From: Marinoscillum sp.
Lineage (GTDB): Bacteria; Bacteroidota; Bacteroidia; Cytophagales; Cyclobacteriaceae
Length of the DNA stretch: 64,000 bases
Reading direction: 5' to 3'
Assembly (NCBI GenBank): GCA_024305105.1
Contig: JAMWZA010000002.1
Coordinates: 32,034 to 96,033, forward strand
Shown here: positions 1-8,426 of the stretch, in pieces
Numbering within the stretch: position 1 is the first letter of the stretch
Layout: the number at the start of each line of letters is the position of its first letter
Notes under the pieces: model-generated
Database searches by the model: none
Told to the model about the DNA's origin: nothing
The model's input: only the letters and a program-made list of their open reading frames with translations
Program-made: the position numbers and the translations under genes

Positions 1-253
1 CCTGGCATACGCAGAAGAAATTGCTGGAGCAATGCTTCGCAGACAACAAGCCACAGCCATCGTAGCGGCAAGGCACAAAATTGTGGAAGGTGCTGTGAGC
101 ATGGTGGAAATGGCGCTCGATCAAATAAACCAAAAGCAGTTGATCGTATTGGATGAGGAAAAAAAGGCTGCGATGGTCAGCAATTTGATGGTTGTCCTTT
201 GTGCTGACAAAGATGTTGCTCCCGTGGTGAATTCAGGAACCTTGCATCATTAA
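1..253 (+). CDS. SPFH/Band 7 domain protein, C-terminal part only
   Basis: The window opens inside this gene. The reading frame is open from base 2 and ends at TAA 251-253, giving about 83 residues. The stretch with [20 protein letters not shown], then MVEMAL and [13 protein letters not shown], followed by a VVNSGTL-like ending, matches my memory of the C-terminus of Bacteroidota SPFH (stomatin/prohibitin-like) proteins, whose helical tail is involved in oligomerisation at the membrane. The SPFH domain itself lies upstream of the window, so the assignment rests on the tail alone. The next gene starts only 5 bases later, suggesting one operon. Confidence 0.7.
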   Translation, partial: LAYAEEIAGAMLRRQQATAIVAARHKIVEGAVSMVEMALDQINQKQLIVLDEEKKAAMVSNLMVVLCADKDVAPVVNSGTLHH

Positions 254-258
254 TAATC

Positions 259-807
259 ATGAAAGGCAAATTATTATATACCGAAAAACAAACCTTCAGA
301 AATACGTTTTTCTGGTGGCTCCAGGCTGTGATCAGCCTTGGAGTCATTGGTGCTTTTACCTTTGGGCTTAGCAAACAAATCATTTCTGGAGAACCGTGGG
401 GCGATAATCCAATGAGCGATACGGCACTAATCATAACCTCTCTGGGGACCCTGGTTTTATTGGGGGGAATTCAGTGGCTGTTTACTGTGATGAACCTAAT
501 CATCGAAATAGATCACAGGAATCTTTATTATTCCTACTACCCGTTTGTGAGAAGCAAACGAAAAGTAGCTAAAGGTGACATTAAGTCCATGGAGGTACGT
601 AAATACAAACCCATTTTGGAATATGGAGGTTGGGGGTATCGTATAAGCCCAGGAAATGGCAAAGCCCTTAACATCAAAGGCAAATGGGGATTGCAACTAG
701 TTTTCAAGAATGGCGATAAGTTGCTGCTGGGAACTCAAAAAAAAGAAGCGCTAGCTAGGGCCATAGAGGAATTAAAACAACACTGGAACGAGGCGAATTA
801 TGGCTAA
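259..807 (+). CDS. Small membrane protein with PH-like tail, unknown function
   Basis: This 182-aa protein has two hydrophobic segments at about residues 17-40 and 57-82. They are followed by a soluble part rich in beta-strand-like stretches (IIEIDHRNLYYSYYPFVRS, LQLVFKNGDKLLLGTQK) that resembles the bacterial PH-like or YdbT-like fold seen after paired helices. That reading is inference and I do not recognise the family. The gene follows the SPFH gene by 5 bases, and its last 8 bases overlap the start of the next small gene, so the three are probably co-transcribed and the second pair translationally coupled. A role in membrane organisation with the SPFH protein would fit but is unproven. 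Confidence 0.75.
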   Translation: MKGKLLYTEKQTFRNTFFWWLQAVISLGVIGAFTFGLSKQIISGEPWGDNPMSDTALIITSLGTLVLLGGIQWLFTVMNLIIEIDHRNLYYSYYPFVRSKRKVAKGDIKSMEVRKYKPILEYGGWGYRISPGNGKALNIKGKWGLQLVFKNGDKLLLGTQKKEALARAIEELKQHWNEANYG

Positions 808-964
808 GAAAAAACCATTTGTTCTGAGAATGGATGAAGAAATCCAAAAGGCTATAGAGAAATGGGCTGCTGATGAATTTCGAAGTACCAATGGTCAACT
901 GGAGTGGATGATCCACAAGGCCCTGAAAGAAGCTGGCAGGCTACCAAAAAAGGATAAGGAATAA
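800..964 (+). CDS. Arc-like (ribbon-helix-helix) small protein
   Basis: A 54-aa frame starts at ATG 800-802, inside the end of the preceding gene, and stops at TAA 962-964. It begins MAKKKPFVLRMDEEIQKAIE and continues with KWAADEFRSTNGQLEWMIH and a basic end. From memory this is the pattern of the short Arc-type proteins common in Bacteroidota: a beta strand (FVLRMDEE), then two helices with the N-G-Q turn typical of ribbon-helix-helix dimers. These proteins often travel with SPFH genes, as here. It probably binds DNA, but no target can be read from the sequence. The 8-base overlap with the upstream gene supports translational coupling. Confidence 0.7.
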   Translation: MAKKKPFVLRMDEEIQKAIEKWAADEFRSTNGQLEWMIHKALKEAGRLPKKDKE

Positions 965-968
965 CTCC

Positions 969-2069
969 CTATCCTATCTCTACTTTGATCTTATCTGATT
1001 TTGGTTTACCTACACACAATAGCACGTAGCCTTCATCCATTTCTGCCTGACTGATCCCATGCGCATCTTCCTGATCGACTTCCCCCTCCAGGCACTTTGC
1101 TCTGCAAGCTGTACATAATCCACTCTGACAAGAATAGGGCATATCCAACTCTGCATCTAAACCTGCATCAAGAATTGCTGTATCTGAATCTACTTCTACG
1201 GTATGTTCCTCACCATCCATAATGATGGTTACTTCACTTTTGCCACCGGAAGCGCTACTGGTATTGTTGTCCACTATTACTGAAGGAGAAGTCTTGCCTG
1301 CATCAAAGCTTTCCATTCGAACCTTTTCATCTTCAATCCCCAGCAACTTAAGGCCTTCAGATGCAATGTTCATCATTGGCTCCGGCCCACAAATAAAGAA
1401 CTCCGTAGCCTTATCTATTCCCAATCCATCCACTATATCTCGCATGGACTCAGCGGTAGGCCTACCAGAATGAGACGCAAATCCATTGTTATCTTCCAGG
1501 ATATGAACTAACTGAAATCGATCGCCATACTCTTCCTGAAGTTTGGATAGCGCTTCCTTGAAAATAATATAGTCTTCACTTCGATTACCATAAACCAGCG
1601 ACACTTTGCTGTCAGGCTCTTTCAGCAACACTGAGCGTAAGATGGAATAAAGTGGTGTGATCCCACTTCCTCCTCCAAGAAATACCACATGTCGTTTGGA
1701 CGCGGAAGTATAATCTGTCGTAAACATGCCCATTGGCTCCATTATTTCGAGCTCGTCACCCGCCTTAATGGCATCATTCAAATGATTGGACATAATACCG
1801 CCTGGCACTCGCTTCACAGTTACAGCAGGAAACTCATCGATAAAAGGCGTGGTACAAAGTGAGTAAGCTCTTCTGACTTTCTTCCCCTCCACTTCTTTGA
1901 TAATGGTAATAAACTGCCCTGGTTTGTAAGAAAACTCCCCTTCTGGCTTTTCAAAAACGAGATTAACCGCTTCTTCAGCTATATTCACTACCTCCTTAAC
2001 AACCAGGTTTTGATACCTGCTATCCTTGTTACTCTCTTTCTTTTTTTTCTTGAAAAATCCAAAGGCCAT
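969..2069 (-). CDS. PaaE-type ferredoxin-NADP oxidoreductase with C-terminal 2Fe-2S domain
   Basis: The protein of 366 aa has a flavin-binding barrel (RAYSLCTTP, the R-x-Y-S FAD motif), an NAD(P)-binding domain (FLGGGSGITPLYSILR, and CGPEPMM near the end), a linker, and a plant-type 2Fe-2S domain with YSCQSGLCTACRAKC and a fourth cysteine in LLCVGKP. This order is that of phenylacetate-CoA oxygenase reductase PaaE and related FNR enzymes, which pass electrons from NAD(P)H through flavin to the iron-sulfur cluster. No paa genes are nearby, so the partner is unknown and a general reductase role is more likely. I chose ATG at 2069, preceded by AGGA, over an upstream in-frame TTG at 2096. It is transcribed divergently from purB. 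Confidence 0.85.
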   Translation of the reverse strand: MAFGFFKKKKKESNKDSRYQNLVVKEVVNIAEEAVNLVFEKPEGEFSYKPGQFITIIKEVEGKKVRRAYSLCTTPFIDEFPAVTVKRVPGGIMSNHLNDAIKAGDELEIMEPMGMFTTDYTSASKRHVVFLGGGSGITPLYSILRSVLLKEPDSKVSLVYGNRSEDYIIFKEALSKLQEEYGDRFQLVHILEDNNGFASHSGRPTAESMRDIVDGLGIDKATEFFICGPEPMMNIASEGLKLLGIEDEKVRMESFDAGKTSPSVIVDNNTSSASGGKSEVTIIMDGEEHTVEVDSDTAILDAGLDAELDMPYSCQSGLCTACRAKCLEGEVDQEDAHGISQAEMDEGYVLLCVGKPKSDKIKVEIG

Positions 2070-2140
2070 ATTTCCTGCTTTTTTAAAGTCGGGCAAAGGT
2101 AAATCTCAGAGCTTTGCCTGACAAGTTTATTGTAATCAGC

Positions 2141-2148
2141 TATTTTTG
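2141..2148 (+). promoter_or_regulatory. Candidate -7 box for purB
   Basis: TATTTTTG matches the Bacteroidota -7 consensus TAnnTTTG exactly and ends 20 bases before the purB ATG. No convincing -33 TTG is seen at the expected spacing, so support is from the -7 box and position only. Confidence 0.45.
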
Positions 2149-2168
2149 CATCCTCAAAATTTCACTTC

Positions 2169-3512
2169 ATGCAACTAAACGATCTCACAGCGATCTCGCC
2201 AATTGATGGCCGATATAGAAATAAAGTAGAATCATTAGCTCCATACTTCTCTGAGTATGCGCTGATAAAATACCGGGTAAAAGTAGAGGTGCTCTACTTT
2301 ATTGCACTATGCGAAGTTCCGCTTCCTCAGCTCAAAAATGTTGATCACAGCAAGTTCCCTCAGCTAAAAGACATTTATGAAAGCTTCACAGAAGCTGATG
2401 CAACCAAGATCAAGGAGATTGAAAAAGTTACGAACCATGATGTAAAAGCGGTTGAGTACTTTATTAAGGAGAAATTTGATGCGCTTGGGTTGAGTGAATT
2501 CAAAGAATTCATTCACTTTGGACTAACCTCGCAGGACATTAACAACACGTCCATTCCACTTTCTACCAAACATGCATTGGTGGATGTGTTTATTCCATTT
2601 CTTCAAGAGATTCACCAACTCATCGGCAAGGTATCAAAGCAATGGAGCGAGATTCCAATGCTAGCAAAGACACATGGGCAACCTGCTTCACCAACCCGTT
2701 TGGGAAAAGAAATCGAAGTATTCGTCAGCCGGCTTAATGAGCAGATGGGATTATTAGATTCCACGGTTTATGCGGCAAAGTTTGGTGGTGCTACTGGTAA
2801 TTTCAATGCACACTATGTTGCATATCCAGACAATGACTGGCATGCTTTCGGCAATCAGTTTGTGTCCGAAAAACTAGGGCTCAAAAGAAGCTTTCCTACT
2901 ACTCAGATTGAGCACTATGACCACTTCGCAGCACTATTTGATGCAATCAAACGTATTAATACCATCTTACTAGACTTTAGTAAAGATGTGTGGCAGTACG
3001 TGGCTATGAATTATTTCAAACAAAAAATCAATCCACACGAAGTAGGCTCATCGGCAATGCCTCACAAAGTCAATCCGATTGATTTTGAAAATGCTGAAGG
3101 AAATCTGGGAATTGCCAATGCTTTATTTGAGCACTTGAGTGCTAAACTCCCCATTTCAAGGCTTCAAAGAGACCTGACAGACTCAACCGTACTGAGAAAT
3201 GTAGGTGTTCCTGTAGCTCATACCTTGATAGCGCTTAGCTCCTTGAAAAAAGGAATTAACAAGCTAGAGGTCAATGAAGAAGCCATTCGAAAAGATTTGG
3301 ACGACAACTGGGCAGTAGCGGCCGAAGCAATCCAAACGATCTTAAGACGTGAAGCCTATCCAAATCCTTATGAAGCGTTGAAAGCATTGACTAGAACTGG
3401 AGATAAGATTACAAAAGAAACACTTCATGTATTTATAAATGGGCTGGACGTATCGGACGAGATCAAACAAGAGTTGATGCAGATCACTCCATTCAATTAT
3501 ACTGGCAGGTAA
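2169..3512 (+). CDS. purB: Adenylosuccinate lyase
   Basis: This 447-aa enzyme of the fumarase/aspartase superfamily cleaves SAICAR to AICAR and adenylosuccinate to AMP, both releasing fumarate, in cytoplasmic purine synthesis. The family signature is present as GSSAMPHKVNPIDFENAEGN at about residues 295-314, with the mobile-loop serine. HFGLTSQDINNT and KTHGQPASPTRLGKE are the two other active-site regions. Length is normal for the PurB group that ends near 450 residues. It begins with MQLNDLTAISPIDGRYRNK, the usual PurB start. It stands alone and converges on pyrB, with a GNRA-loop hairpin in the gap. Confidence 0.96.
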   Translation: MQLNDLTAISPIDGRYRNKVESLAPYFSEYALIKYRVKVEVLYFIALCEVPLPQLKNVDHSKFPQLKDIYESFTEADATKIKEIEKVTNHDVKAVEYFIKEKFDALGLSEFKEFIHFGLTSQDINNTSIPLSTKHALVDVFIPFLQEIHQLIGKVSKQWSEIPMLAKTHGQPASPTRLGKEIEVFVSRLNEQMGLLDSTVYAAKFGGATGNFNAHYVAYPDNDWHAFGNQFVSEKLGLKRSFPTTQIEHYDHFAALFDAIKRINTILLDFSKDVWQYVAMNYFKQKINPHEVGSSAMPHKVNPIDFENAEGNLGIANALFEHLSAKLPISRLQRDLTDSTVLRNVGVPVAHTLIALSSLKKGINKLEVNEEAIRKDLDDNWAVAAEAIQTILRREAYPNPYEALKALTRTGDKITKETLHVFINGLDVSDEIKQELMQITPFNYTGR

Positions 3513-3543
3513 GCTGGAATGGATGGGTATATTGGTTCCCTTA

Positions 3544-3567
3544 CTGTCGGATGGAAACATCCGGCAG
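3544..3567. terminator. Stable hairpin between convergent purB and pyrB
   Basis: CGGATG-GAAA-CATCCG forms a perfect 6-bp stem closed by a GNRA tetraloop. A T/G wobble and three more pairs (CTG/CAG) extend it to 10 pairs. It lies 31 bases after the purB stop and 55 bases beyond the pyrB stop. There is no U-run, so it may be a 3'-end stabiliser rather than an intrinsic terminator. Confidence 0.35.
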
Positions 3568-3622
3568 AACCTGAATAGCTAATAAAGCTGATAAAAATAT
3601 TCGAGTGAATCAGTTTAAGTGA

Positions 3623-4549
3623 TTAAGCCTTAACCCCTGCAAGTAGGTATAGTACAGCCATTCGAATGGCCACTCCGTTTTCTACCTGATCCAAGATAAT
3701 GGCATGCTCTGAGTCGGCAACATCACTAGTGAGTTCTACCCCACGATTAATTGGTCCCGGATGCATGATGACGATCTCCTTGTCCAGAGATTCCAACAAC
3801 TGCTTGTTGATGCCGTAGTAAAGGGAATACTCTCGCAAAGACGGAAAGTAGCGCATTTTTTGACGCTCAAGCTGTATCCTTAACACATTAGCCACATCGC
3901 ACCATTCCAGTGCTTTACGAATATCTAACTCTACTTTCACTCCGAGTTCGGCTATATGCTTTGGCAGCAATGTGGCCGGGCCACATACCATCACCTCAGC
4001 ACCTAACTTCTGTAGTGCAAAAATATTGGACAAGGCCACTCGGGAATGTAAAATATCACCGACAATAACCACCTTCTTACCTGCTACGTCTCCAGTCCGT
4101 TCTCTGATCGAAAATGTATCCAGCAAGGCCTGTGTTGGATGCTCGTGCGTGCCATCTCCTGCATTGATGATATTTGCATCGATGTGTTTCGATAAAAAAT
4201 GTGGCGCGCCTGGACTGCTATGCCGCATGACCACCATATCTACTTTCATCGCCAGAATATTATTAACGGTATCGAGAAGAGTCTCTCCTTTTTTCACCGA
4301 AGAGCTAGCGCTGGAAAAATTAACGACATCTGCTGAAAGTCGTTTTTCTGCCAGTTCAAATGACAGCCTCGTTCGAGTTGAGTTTTCAAAAAAGACATTG
4401 GCCACCGTCACGTCTCTCAATGAAGGCACTTTCTTAATGGGTCGGTTTAAAACATCTTTAAAATTATCGGCAGTTTCAAAAATCAATTCAATTTCCTCAC
4501 TGCTGAGGTTCTTTATTCCAAGTAGATGTTTTGTTTTTAACTGACTCAT
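3623..4549 (-). CDS. pyrB: Aspartate carbamoyltransferase catalytic subunit
   Basis: The 308-aa protein condenses carbamoyl phosphate and aspartate, the first committed step of pyrimidine synthesis. The carbamoyl-phosphate loop is FFENSTRTRLSFELAEKRL (S-T-R-T-R) near residue 53. HEHPTQALLDTFSIRE carries the catalytic histidine and glutamine. HPGPINRGVEL near the C-terminus is the aspartate-binding segment with the conserved arginine. It follows pyrR with a 4-base overlap (ATGA), the arrangement of a pyrR-pyrB operon. No regulatory pyrI subunit gene is adjacent, so this is probably the unregulated trimeric type. Confidence 0.97.
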   Translation of the reverse strand: MSQLKTKHLLGIKNLSSEEIELIFETADNFKDVLNRPIKKVPSLRDVTVANVFFENSTRTRLSFELAEKRLSADVVNFSSASSSVKKGETLLDTVNNILAMKVDMVVMRHSSPGAPHFLSKHIDANIINAGDGTHEHPTQALLDTFSIRERTGDVAGKKVVIVGDILHSRVALSNIFALQKLGAEVMVCGPATLLPKHIAELGVKVELDIRKALEWCDVANVLRIQLERQKMRYFPSLREYSLYYGINKQLLESLDKEIVIMHPGPINRGVELTSDVADSEHAIILDQVENGVAIRMAVLYLLAGVKA

Positions 4550-5088
4550 TCAGCTTCGTTCATTAACCAAATATTGTCCTTTTTCCCTTGCTCCACCAAT
4601 TCCACTAATACCCGTTGTGATGGCATGGTATTTACCTTCCTCCCGATATAGTCTGCTGCCACTGGTATGTCCCGGCTATACATCCTATCAATAAGCACCA
4701 GCAGTTCCACCTTCTCAGGTCGCCCAAACATGGTCATCGCATCCAATGCAGCTCTAACTGAGCGGCCTGTATACAATACATCGTCGATAAGGATGACCTT
4801 TTTATCTTCTATTAAGAAAGGAACCTTGGTTTGGTTGGGAGTGATTGGATGATCTCTTCTACGGAAATCATCTCGATGAAAAGTGGTGTCTAAATAGCCA
4901 AGCTCCATTTTAATATCAAGCACCTTTTCCAGTTCCTTGCGGATACGTTCAGCTAGATAAATCCCTCTTGGCTGCATACCCAAAATGACTGTATTATCGA
5001 AATTTCCGTGATTTTCAATGAGGTGTTGACACAATCGACTGATTGTGATCTGGAGCAGCTTACTGTTGAACAGGAGTCGTTTTTGCAT
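4546..5088 (-). CDS. pyrR: Pyrimidine operon regulator/uracil phosphoribosyltransferase PyrR
   Basis: The 180-aa protein has the type I phosphoribosyltransferase fold. VILIDDVLYTGRSVRAALDA near residues 95-114 is the PRPP-binding loop, and TFHRDDFRRR is the PyrR basic flexible loop. In Gram-positive bacteria PyrR binds pyr mRNA and also makes UMP from uracil; in Bacteroidota the RNA-binding role is less clear. It is the first gene of the pair with pyrB and overlaps it by 4 bases. No obvious pyr attenuator or PyrR binding loop is visible in the short leader, which is only about 8-13 bases if the -7 box upstream is used. Confidence 0.93.
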   Translation of the reverse strand: MQKRLLFNSKLLQITISRLCQHLIENHGNFDNTVILGMQPRGIYLAERIRKELEKVLDIKMELGYLDTTFHRDDFRRRDHPITPNQTKVPFLIEDKKVILIDDVLYTGRSVRAALDAMTMFGRPEKVELLVLIDRMYSRDIPVAADYIGRKVNTMPSQRVLVELVEQGKKDNIWLMNEAE

Positions 5089-5101
5089 GATCAGACAGGC
5101 G

Positions 5102-5109
5102 CAAATATA
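5102..5109 (-). promoter_or_regulatory. Candidate -7 box for the pyrR-pyrB operon
   Basis: On the minus strand TATATTTG fits TAnnTTTG exactly and ends 13 bases before the pyrR ATG. That implies a very short untranslated leader. No clear -33 element is seen. Confidence 0.45.
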
Positions 5110-5156
5110 AATCCATCTTACTGAACCTGCCTAGCGTCTTTAGGTTTTTCAACAAC

Positions 5157-6716
5157 CTAATTCGTTTCTACATTCAAATTATAGGTAATTTTGTTGATGT
5201 AAAACACTCGTCGCTCATTTCTACCGCCTTCGCCTTGTTCATTCTGAATGCGCTGTTCACCAAAAGCATACATGAAATCACCGTACCACCTTTTCAATCC
5301 TTCTATCTCAGGATCTCTTGATTTCACTTCATCTTTCTCGTAGGCCAGACGGACTGGATTGAAGGTTTTGCCTTCAAAAATCTCATTACCCTCCACCACT
5401 TTGGAGCGGATAGTGTTGTCTTCCAGATACATCAATATCGTCTTATCCTTCTCATGATTAACGACAACAAACTCCTCCAGAGCATAGGTTTCCACATCAT
5501 TGACCTCAAAACTATTATCCCAGATAATATTCCCATTTCGATCAAAAGCCACCACCACTGCATGGGTGTATTTGTAGCCCATAAAGTTTGGGTTGTAGGA
5601 GTTATAACCAGAATTGAAGCCACCAGAGGAACCGGGCGCTGAATAACTCGAATAACGTGGGTAGTAAGCTTCTGCAATCATCAGATACTCCCCATCGCGC
5701 TGAATAATGTCATGAACTAACAAACGATAACTGAACTTTGGCTTCTTCCCTTTTTGCTTCTTCCGCTCTATTCTCTCCTTGATACGACGCTCTCGACGCT
5801 CATTCATGTATCCGAAAAAATTGGTCAGATCAGCATAATCATGGTATTTAATAAACTGCTGCCGTCCATTGACAAACTTGGAAAGATATAGTCCTCTACT
5901 GTACTGCGATGCTTTCTTGGAAAATGTACCTGCTATATACTGAAAACCACCATAAAAAATGGTACTCGCCCCATCTACCAAACTCTTTTTATCCCCTGGA
6001 ATAATGCCATTATTTTGAATTAAATCACCATCAGAGGTGAACGTTTTAGCCTTCATGGTGAACCGATTACCCTGCAGTTTTTCTGATTGAATCACCGTGA
6101 ACATGTGGGCGTCATCATCAATGACTATATCTAGTATATCACTTTTATTGTCATAAAAACCGGGTACCACGCGGGGCTTTTGTACATCAAGATTAAATGT
6201 GAGCAAAACAGGTCGAAAATTGGTATACCCTGAAAGCAGGACGTTGTTGTCAATTACTTCAAAAAAGGTCAGCTGGATGGGAAATACTGTATTGATTTCA
6301 ATCTGCTGGAAGGATCCCTCTTTCGAGTCAATTTCTAAAAGCAGTAAATCCTCATTGCGATAGCGAGAAGCATTGAACAGCAAGTAATACTTTCCATCAT
6401 GGTATTCCATACCGACTAAGTATGAATCAAAAGGAATAGGGTAGATTCTGGTCCAGACCTGATTCAGGGCTGTATCCAACTTATTAAACGTCCAGTTATA
6501 AGCATTATCTGTTCGATCCTCGGTCTCCACATAAACTAACAAGCCATCTTCTTCACCATTGATCACTCGATATTGCATCGCATAGTCAAATATGCTAAAC
6601 TCCACTCTGCCTGGCTGCTGAATGATGGCACTGGTATCCCGTTCCTTTTTTCGCTGTGCATCAAGCCCCACGACCAAAATCAAACAAAATAGTATAAATA
6701 TTCCTTTCACCTTCAT
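5157..6716 (-). CDS. Secreted protein of unknown function, possible beta-propeller
   Basis: Translated from ATG 6716, the protein has 519 aa and a signal peptide (MKVKGIFILFCLILVV then GLDAQ). The frame stays open 32 codons further upstream, but those residues would precede the signal, so I reject the longer start. The body has recurring units such as YLVGMEYHDGKYYLLFNA, LLSGYTNFRPVLLTFNLD and GEYLMIAEAYYP, like the blades of a propeller that reports values. A lysine/arginine-rich stretch (RRERRIKERIERKKQKGKK) and a Ser/Tyr/Gly-rich stretch lie in the middle. No type IX secretion signal is visible at the C-terminus. I do not recognise the family; a periplasmic or surface location is inferred from the signal only. 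Confidence 0.8.
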   Translation of the reverse strand: MKVKGIFILFCLILVVGLDAQRKKERDTSAIIQQPGRVEFSIFDYAMQYRVINGEEDGLLVYVETEDRTDNAYNWTFNKLDTALNQVWTRIYPIPFDSYLVGMEYHDGKYYLLFNASRYRNEDLLLLEIDSKEGSFQQIEINTVFPIQLTFFEVIDNNVLLSGYTNFRPVLLTFNLDVQKPRVVPGFYDNKSDILDIVIDDDAHMFTVIQSEKLQGNRFTMKAKTFTSDGDLIQNNGIIPGDKKSLVDGASTIFYGGFQYIAGTFSKKASQYSRGLYLSKFVNGRQQFIKYHDYADLTNFFGYMNERRERRIKERIERKKQKGKKPKFSYRLLVHDIIQRDGEYLMIAEAYYPRYSSYSAPGSSGGFNSGYNSYNPNFMGYKYTHAVVVAFDRNGNIIWDNSFEVNDVETYALEEFVVVNHEKDKTILMYLEDNTIRSKVVEGNEIFEGKTFNPVRLAYEKDEVKSRDPEIEGLKRWYGDFMYAFGEQRIQNEQGEGGRNERRVFYINKITYNLNVETN

Positions 6717-6856
6717 AAGACACTTGGCTAATTCAATAACCTTATTAAGTAGCAACTGTACTGTACTTATAAACCTGACATGTTTAATCAAACAATTGTT
6801 CCGCTTAATCAACTAAATCTAGTAAATAAAAGCCGGGCATTGTATCTTCCATTCAA

Positions 6857-7873
6857 ATGAAAATATTAATTCTGCGATTTTCTTCCATTGGTGATATCGT
6901 GCTCACCACCCCAGTCATCCGAAACCTTAAAACATCCTCTCAGGTGAAGGAAGTGCATTTTGCAACGAAAAAGGAATACGAATCAGTGCTCTCTGAAAAC
7001 CCATACATTGACAAACTCCACCTCGTTGAATCAACAGACTCTACTCTTGGGTTCGCTCGAAAGCTCAGGCATGAAGAATTTGATTTGGTTATCGATTTGC
7101 ACAATAACCTGAGATCATTAATTATCAAAAGGATTCTTGCCACTAAATCAAGGAGTGTCAACAAACTCAATGCGAAGAAATGGCTGCTCACCAATTTTAA
7201 AATCAACCTGTTACCAAACCAACATATTGTGGACCGCTACATGGCTACCTTGAAGTCTCTGGGGATTGGTCAGGATGAATTAGGACTGGATTATTTCATA
7301 CCTGAAAAAGACGAAGTAGAACTGAACTGGCTTCCAAAAGAATATCAAAATGGATTTGCAGCTGTGGTCATTGGAGGAAAGTACGCCACCAAAAAACTAC
7401 CAAAAGATCGCATTATTGAGCTTTGTGACCGAATTAATAAACCCATTGTACTGATTGGGGGCAAGGAAGAAGCCGCAACTGGCAATGCTGTAGAGACGTT
7501 CTTCAAGGCATACGAAGAGCCTACCATTTACGACAAGGGGCTGAAGGAGCTTGGAAAGAAAGCCATTGTTTTTAACGCTTGCGGCAAATTCAATTTAAAT
7601 CAATCAGCGTCTCTGGTGAAGCAAGCGAGTTGGGTATTTAGTCAGGATACTGGCATGATGCACATCGCCTCAGCCTTCAAAAAAGATATTTTTACCATCT
7701 GGGGCAATACCGTTCCAGAATTTGGGATGTATCCGTATCGAACTAAATTCACCATTTTTGAAAATAAAAAAATAAACTGTAGGCCGTGCAGCAAGTTAGG
7801 ATATGGTAAATGCCCTAAAGGTCACTTCAAATGCATGAATGACCTGAAATTTGATTTTTATATACCAGATTGA
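6857..7873 (+). CDS. Glycosyltransferase family 9 (heptosyltransferase-like)
   Basis: The 338-aa protein starts MKILILRFSSIGDIVLTTPV, the standard N-terminus of ADP-heptose:LPS heptosyltransferases. The nucleotide-sugar site appears as FSQDTGMMHIASAF with the conserved D-T-G-x-M-H-x-A. It presumably adds a heptose or similar sugar to lipopolysaccharide core at the inner face of the inner membrane. A cysteine cluster near the C-terminus (CRPCSKLGYGKCPKGHFKC) recalls the C-x2-C tails of some GT9 members. The next gene starts 8 bases after its stop. Confidence 0.88.
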   Translation: MKILILRFSSIGDIVLTTPVIRNLKTSSQVKEVHFATKKEYESVLSENPYIDKLHLVESTDSTLGFARKLRHEEFDLVIDLHNNLRSLIIKRILATKSRSVNKLNAKKWLLTNFKINLLPNQHIVDRYMATLKSLGIGQDELGLDYFIPEKDEVELNWLPKEYQNGFAAVVIGGKYATKKLPKDRIIELCDRINKPIVLIGGKEEAATGNAVETFFKAYEEPTIYDKGLKELGKKAIVFNACGKFNLNQSASLVKQASWVFSQDTGMMHIASAFKKDIFTIWGNTVPEFGMYPYRTKFTIFENKKINCRPCSKLGYGKCPKGHFKCMNDLKFDFYIPD

Positions 7874-7881
7874 CCCAAACA

Positions 7882-8376
7882 ATGAAAACACTCTATATCG
7901 TTCGTCACGCAAAATCTTCCTGGTCTTTTGATCTACCCGACGCTGACAGGCCGCTTGGGGTACGGGGCAGGCGTGATGCGCCACGTGTAGGAAAATACCT
8001 GAGTGATAATGAGCGCACTCCTGATTTAATGCTGAGCAGTCCTGCTAGCAGGGCGCTGTATACCGCTCTGATTATAGCAGATGAATGGGGTTATCCAGAA
8101 GAAGAAATTGTCTTAGCCAAAGGCTTATACCATACCAGCAGTTCGGAGTTGCTTGAAATCCTGAAGGAGCAAGATGATGATAAAAATACCATTGCCATTT
8201 TTGGTCATAATCCGGGCTTTACGGATTTGGCAAATGAGTTAGGTACTGAGTATCTGGATAATTTACCGACTTCAGGTGTGTGTGCATACGAGTTTGATGT
8301 GGATGCCTGGGCAGAGATCACATCCAAAAATGCGTCTAGAAAGTTTTTAGTGCTTCCAAAAAGGCTCCCTAATTAG
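7882..8376 (+). CDS. Histidine phosphatase family protein, SixA-like
   Basis: A 164-aa protein starts MKTLYIVRHAKSSW, with the RHA/RHG catalytic histidine motif near residues 8-10. MLSSPASRALYTALII supplies the second arginine and FGHNPGFTDLANEL the second histidine. This is the SixA branch of the phosphoglycerate mutase-like superfamily; SixA removes phosphate from phosphohistidine in Hpt domains. The substrate here is unknown. I chose ATG 7882 over a TTG at 7870 that would overlap the upstream stop. It probably forms an operon with the GT9 gene. Confidence 0.88.
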   Translation: MKTLYIVRHAKSSWSFDLPDADRPLGVRGRRDAPRVGKYLSDNERTPDLMLSSPASRALYTALIIADEWGYPEEEIVLAKGLYHTSSSELLEILKEQDDDKNTIAIFGHNPGFTDLANELGTEYLDNLPTSGVCAYEFDVDAWAEITSKNASRKFLVLPKRLPN

Positions 8377-8426
8377 ATTTTCATTGAACACCTTCGCCGA
8401 GTCTGCTTAATTACTCAGATTTGCCT

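Noticed and set aside
5157..6812. Longer start for the secreted protein at 6812
   Set aside because: The extra 32 residues would come before a good signal peptide that begins at 6716.
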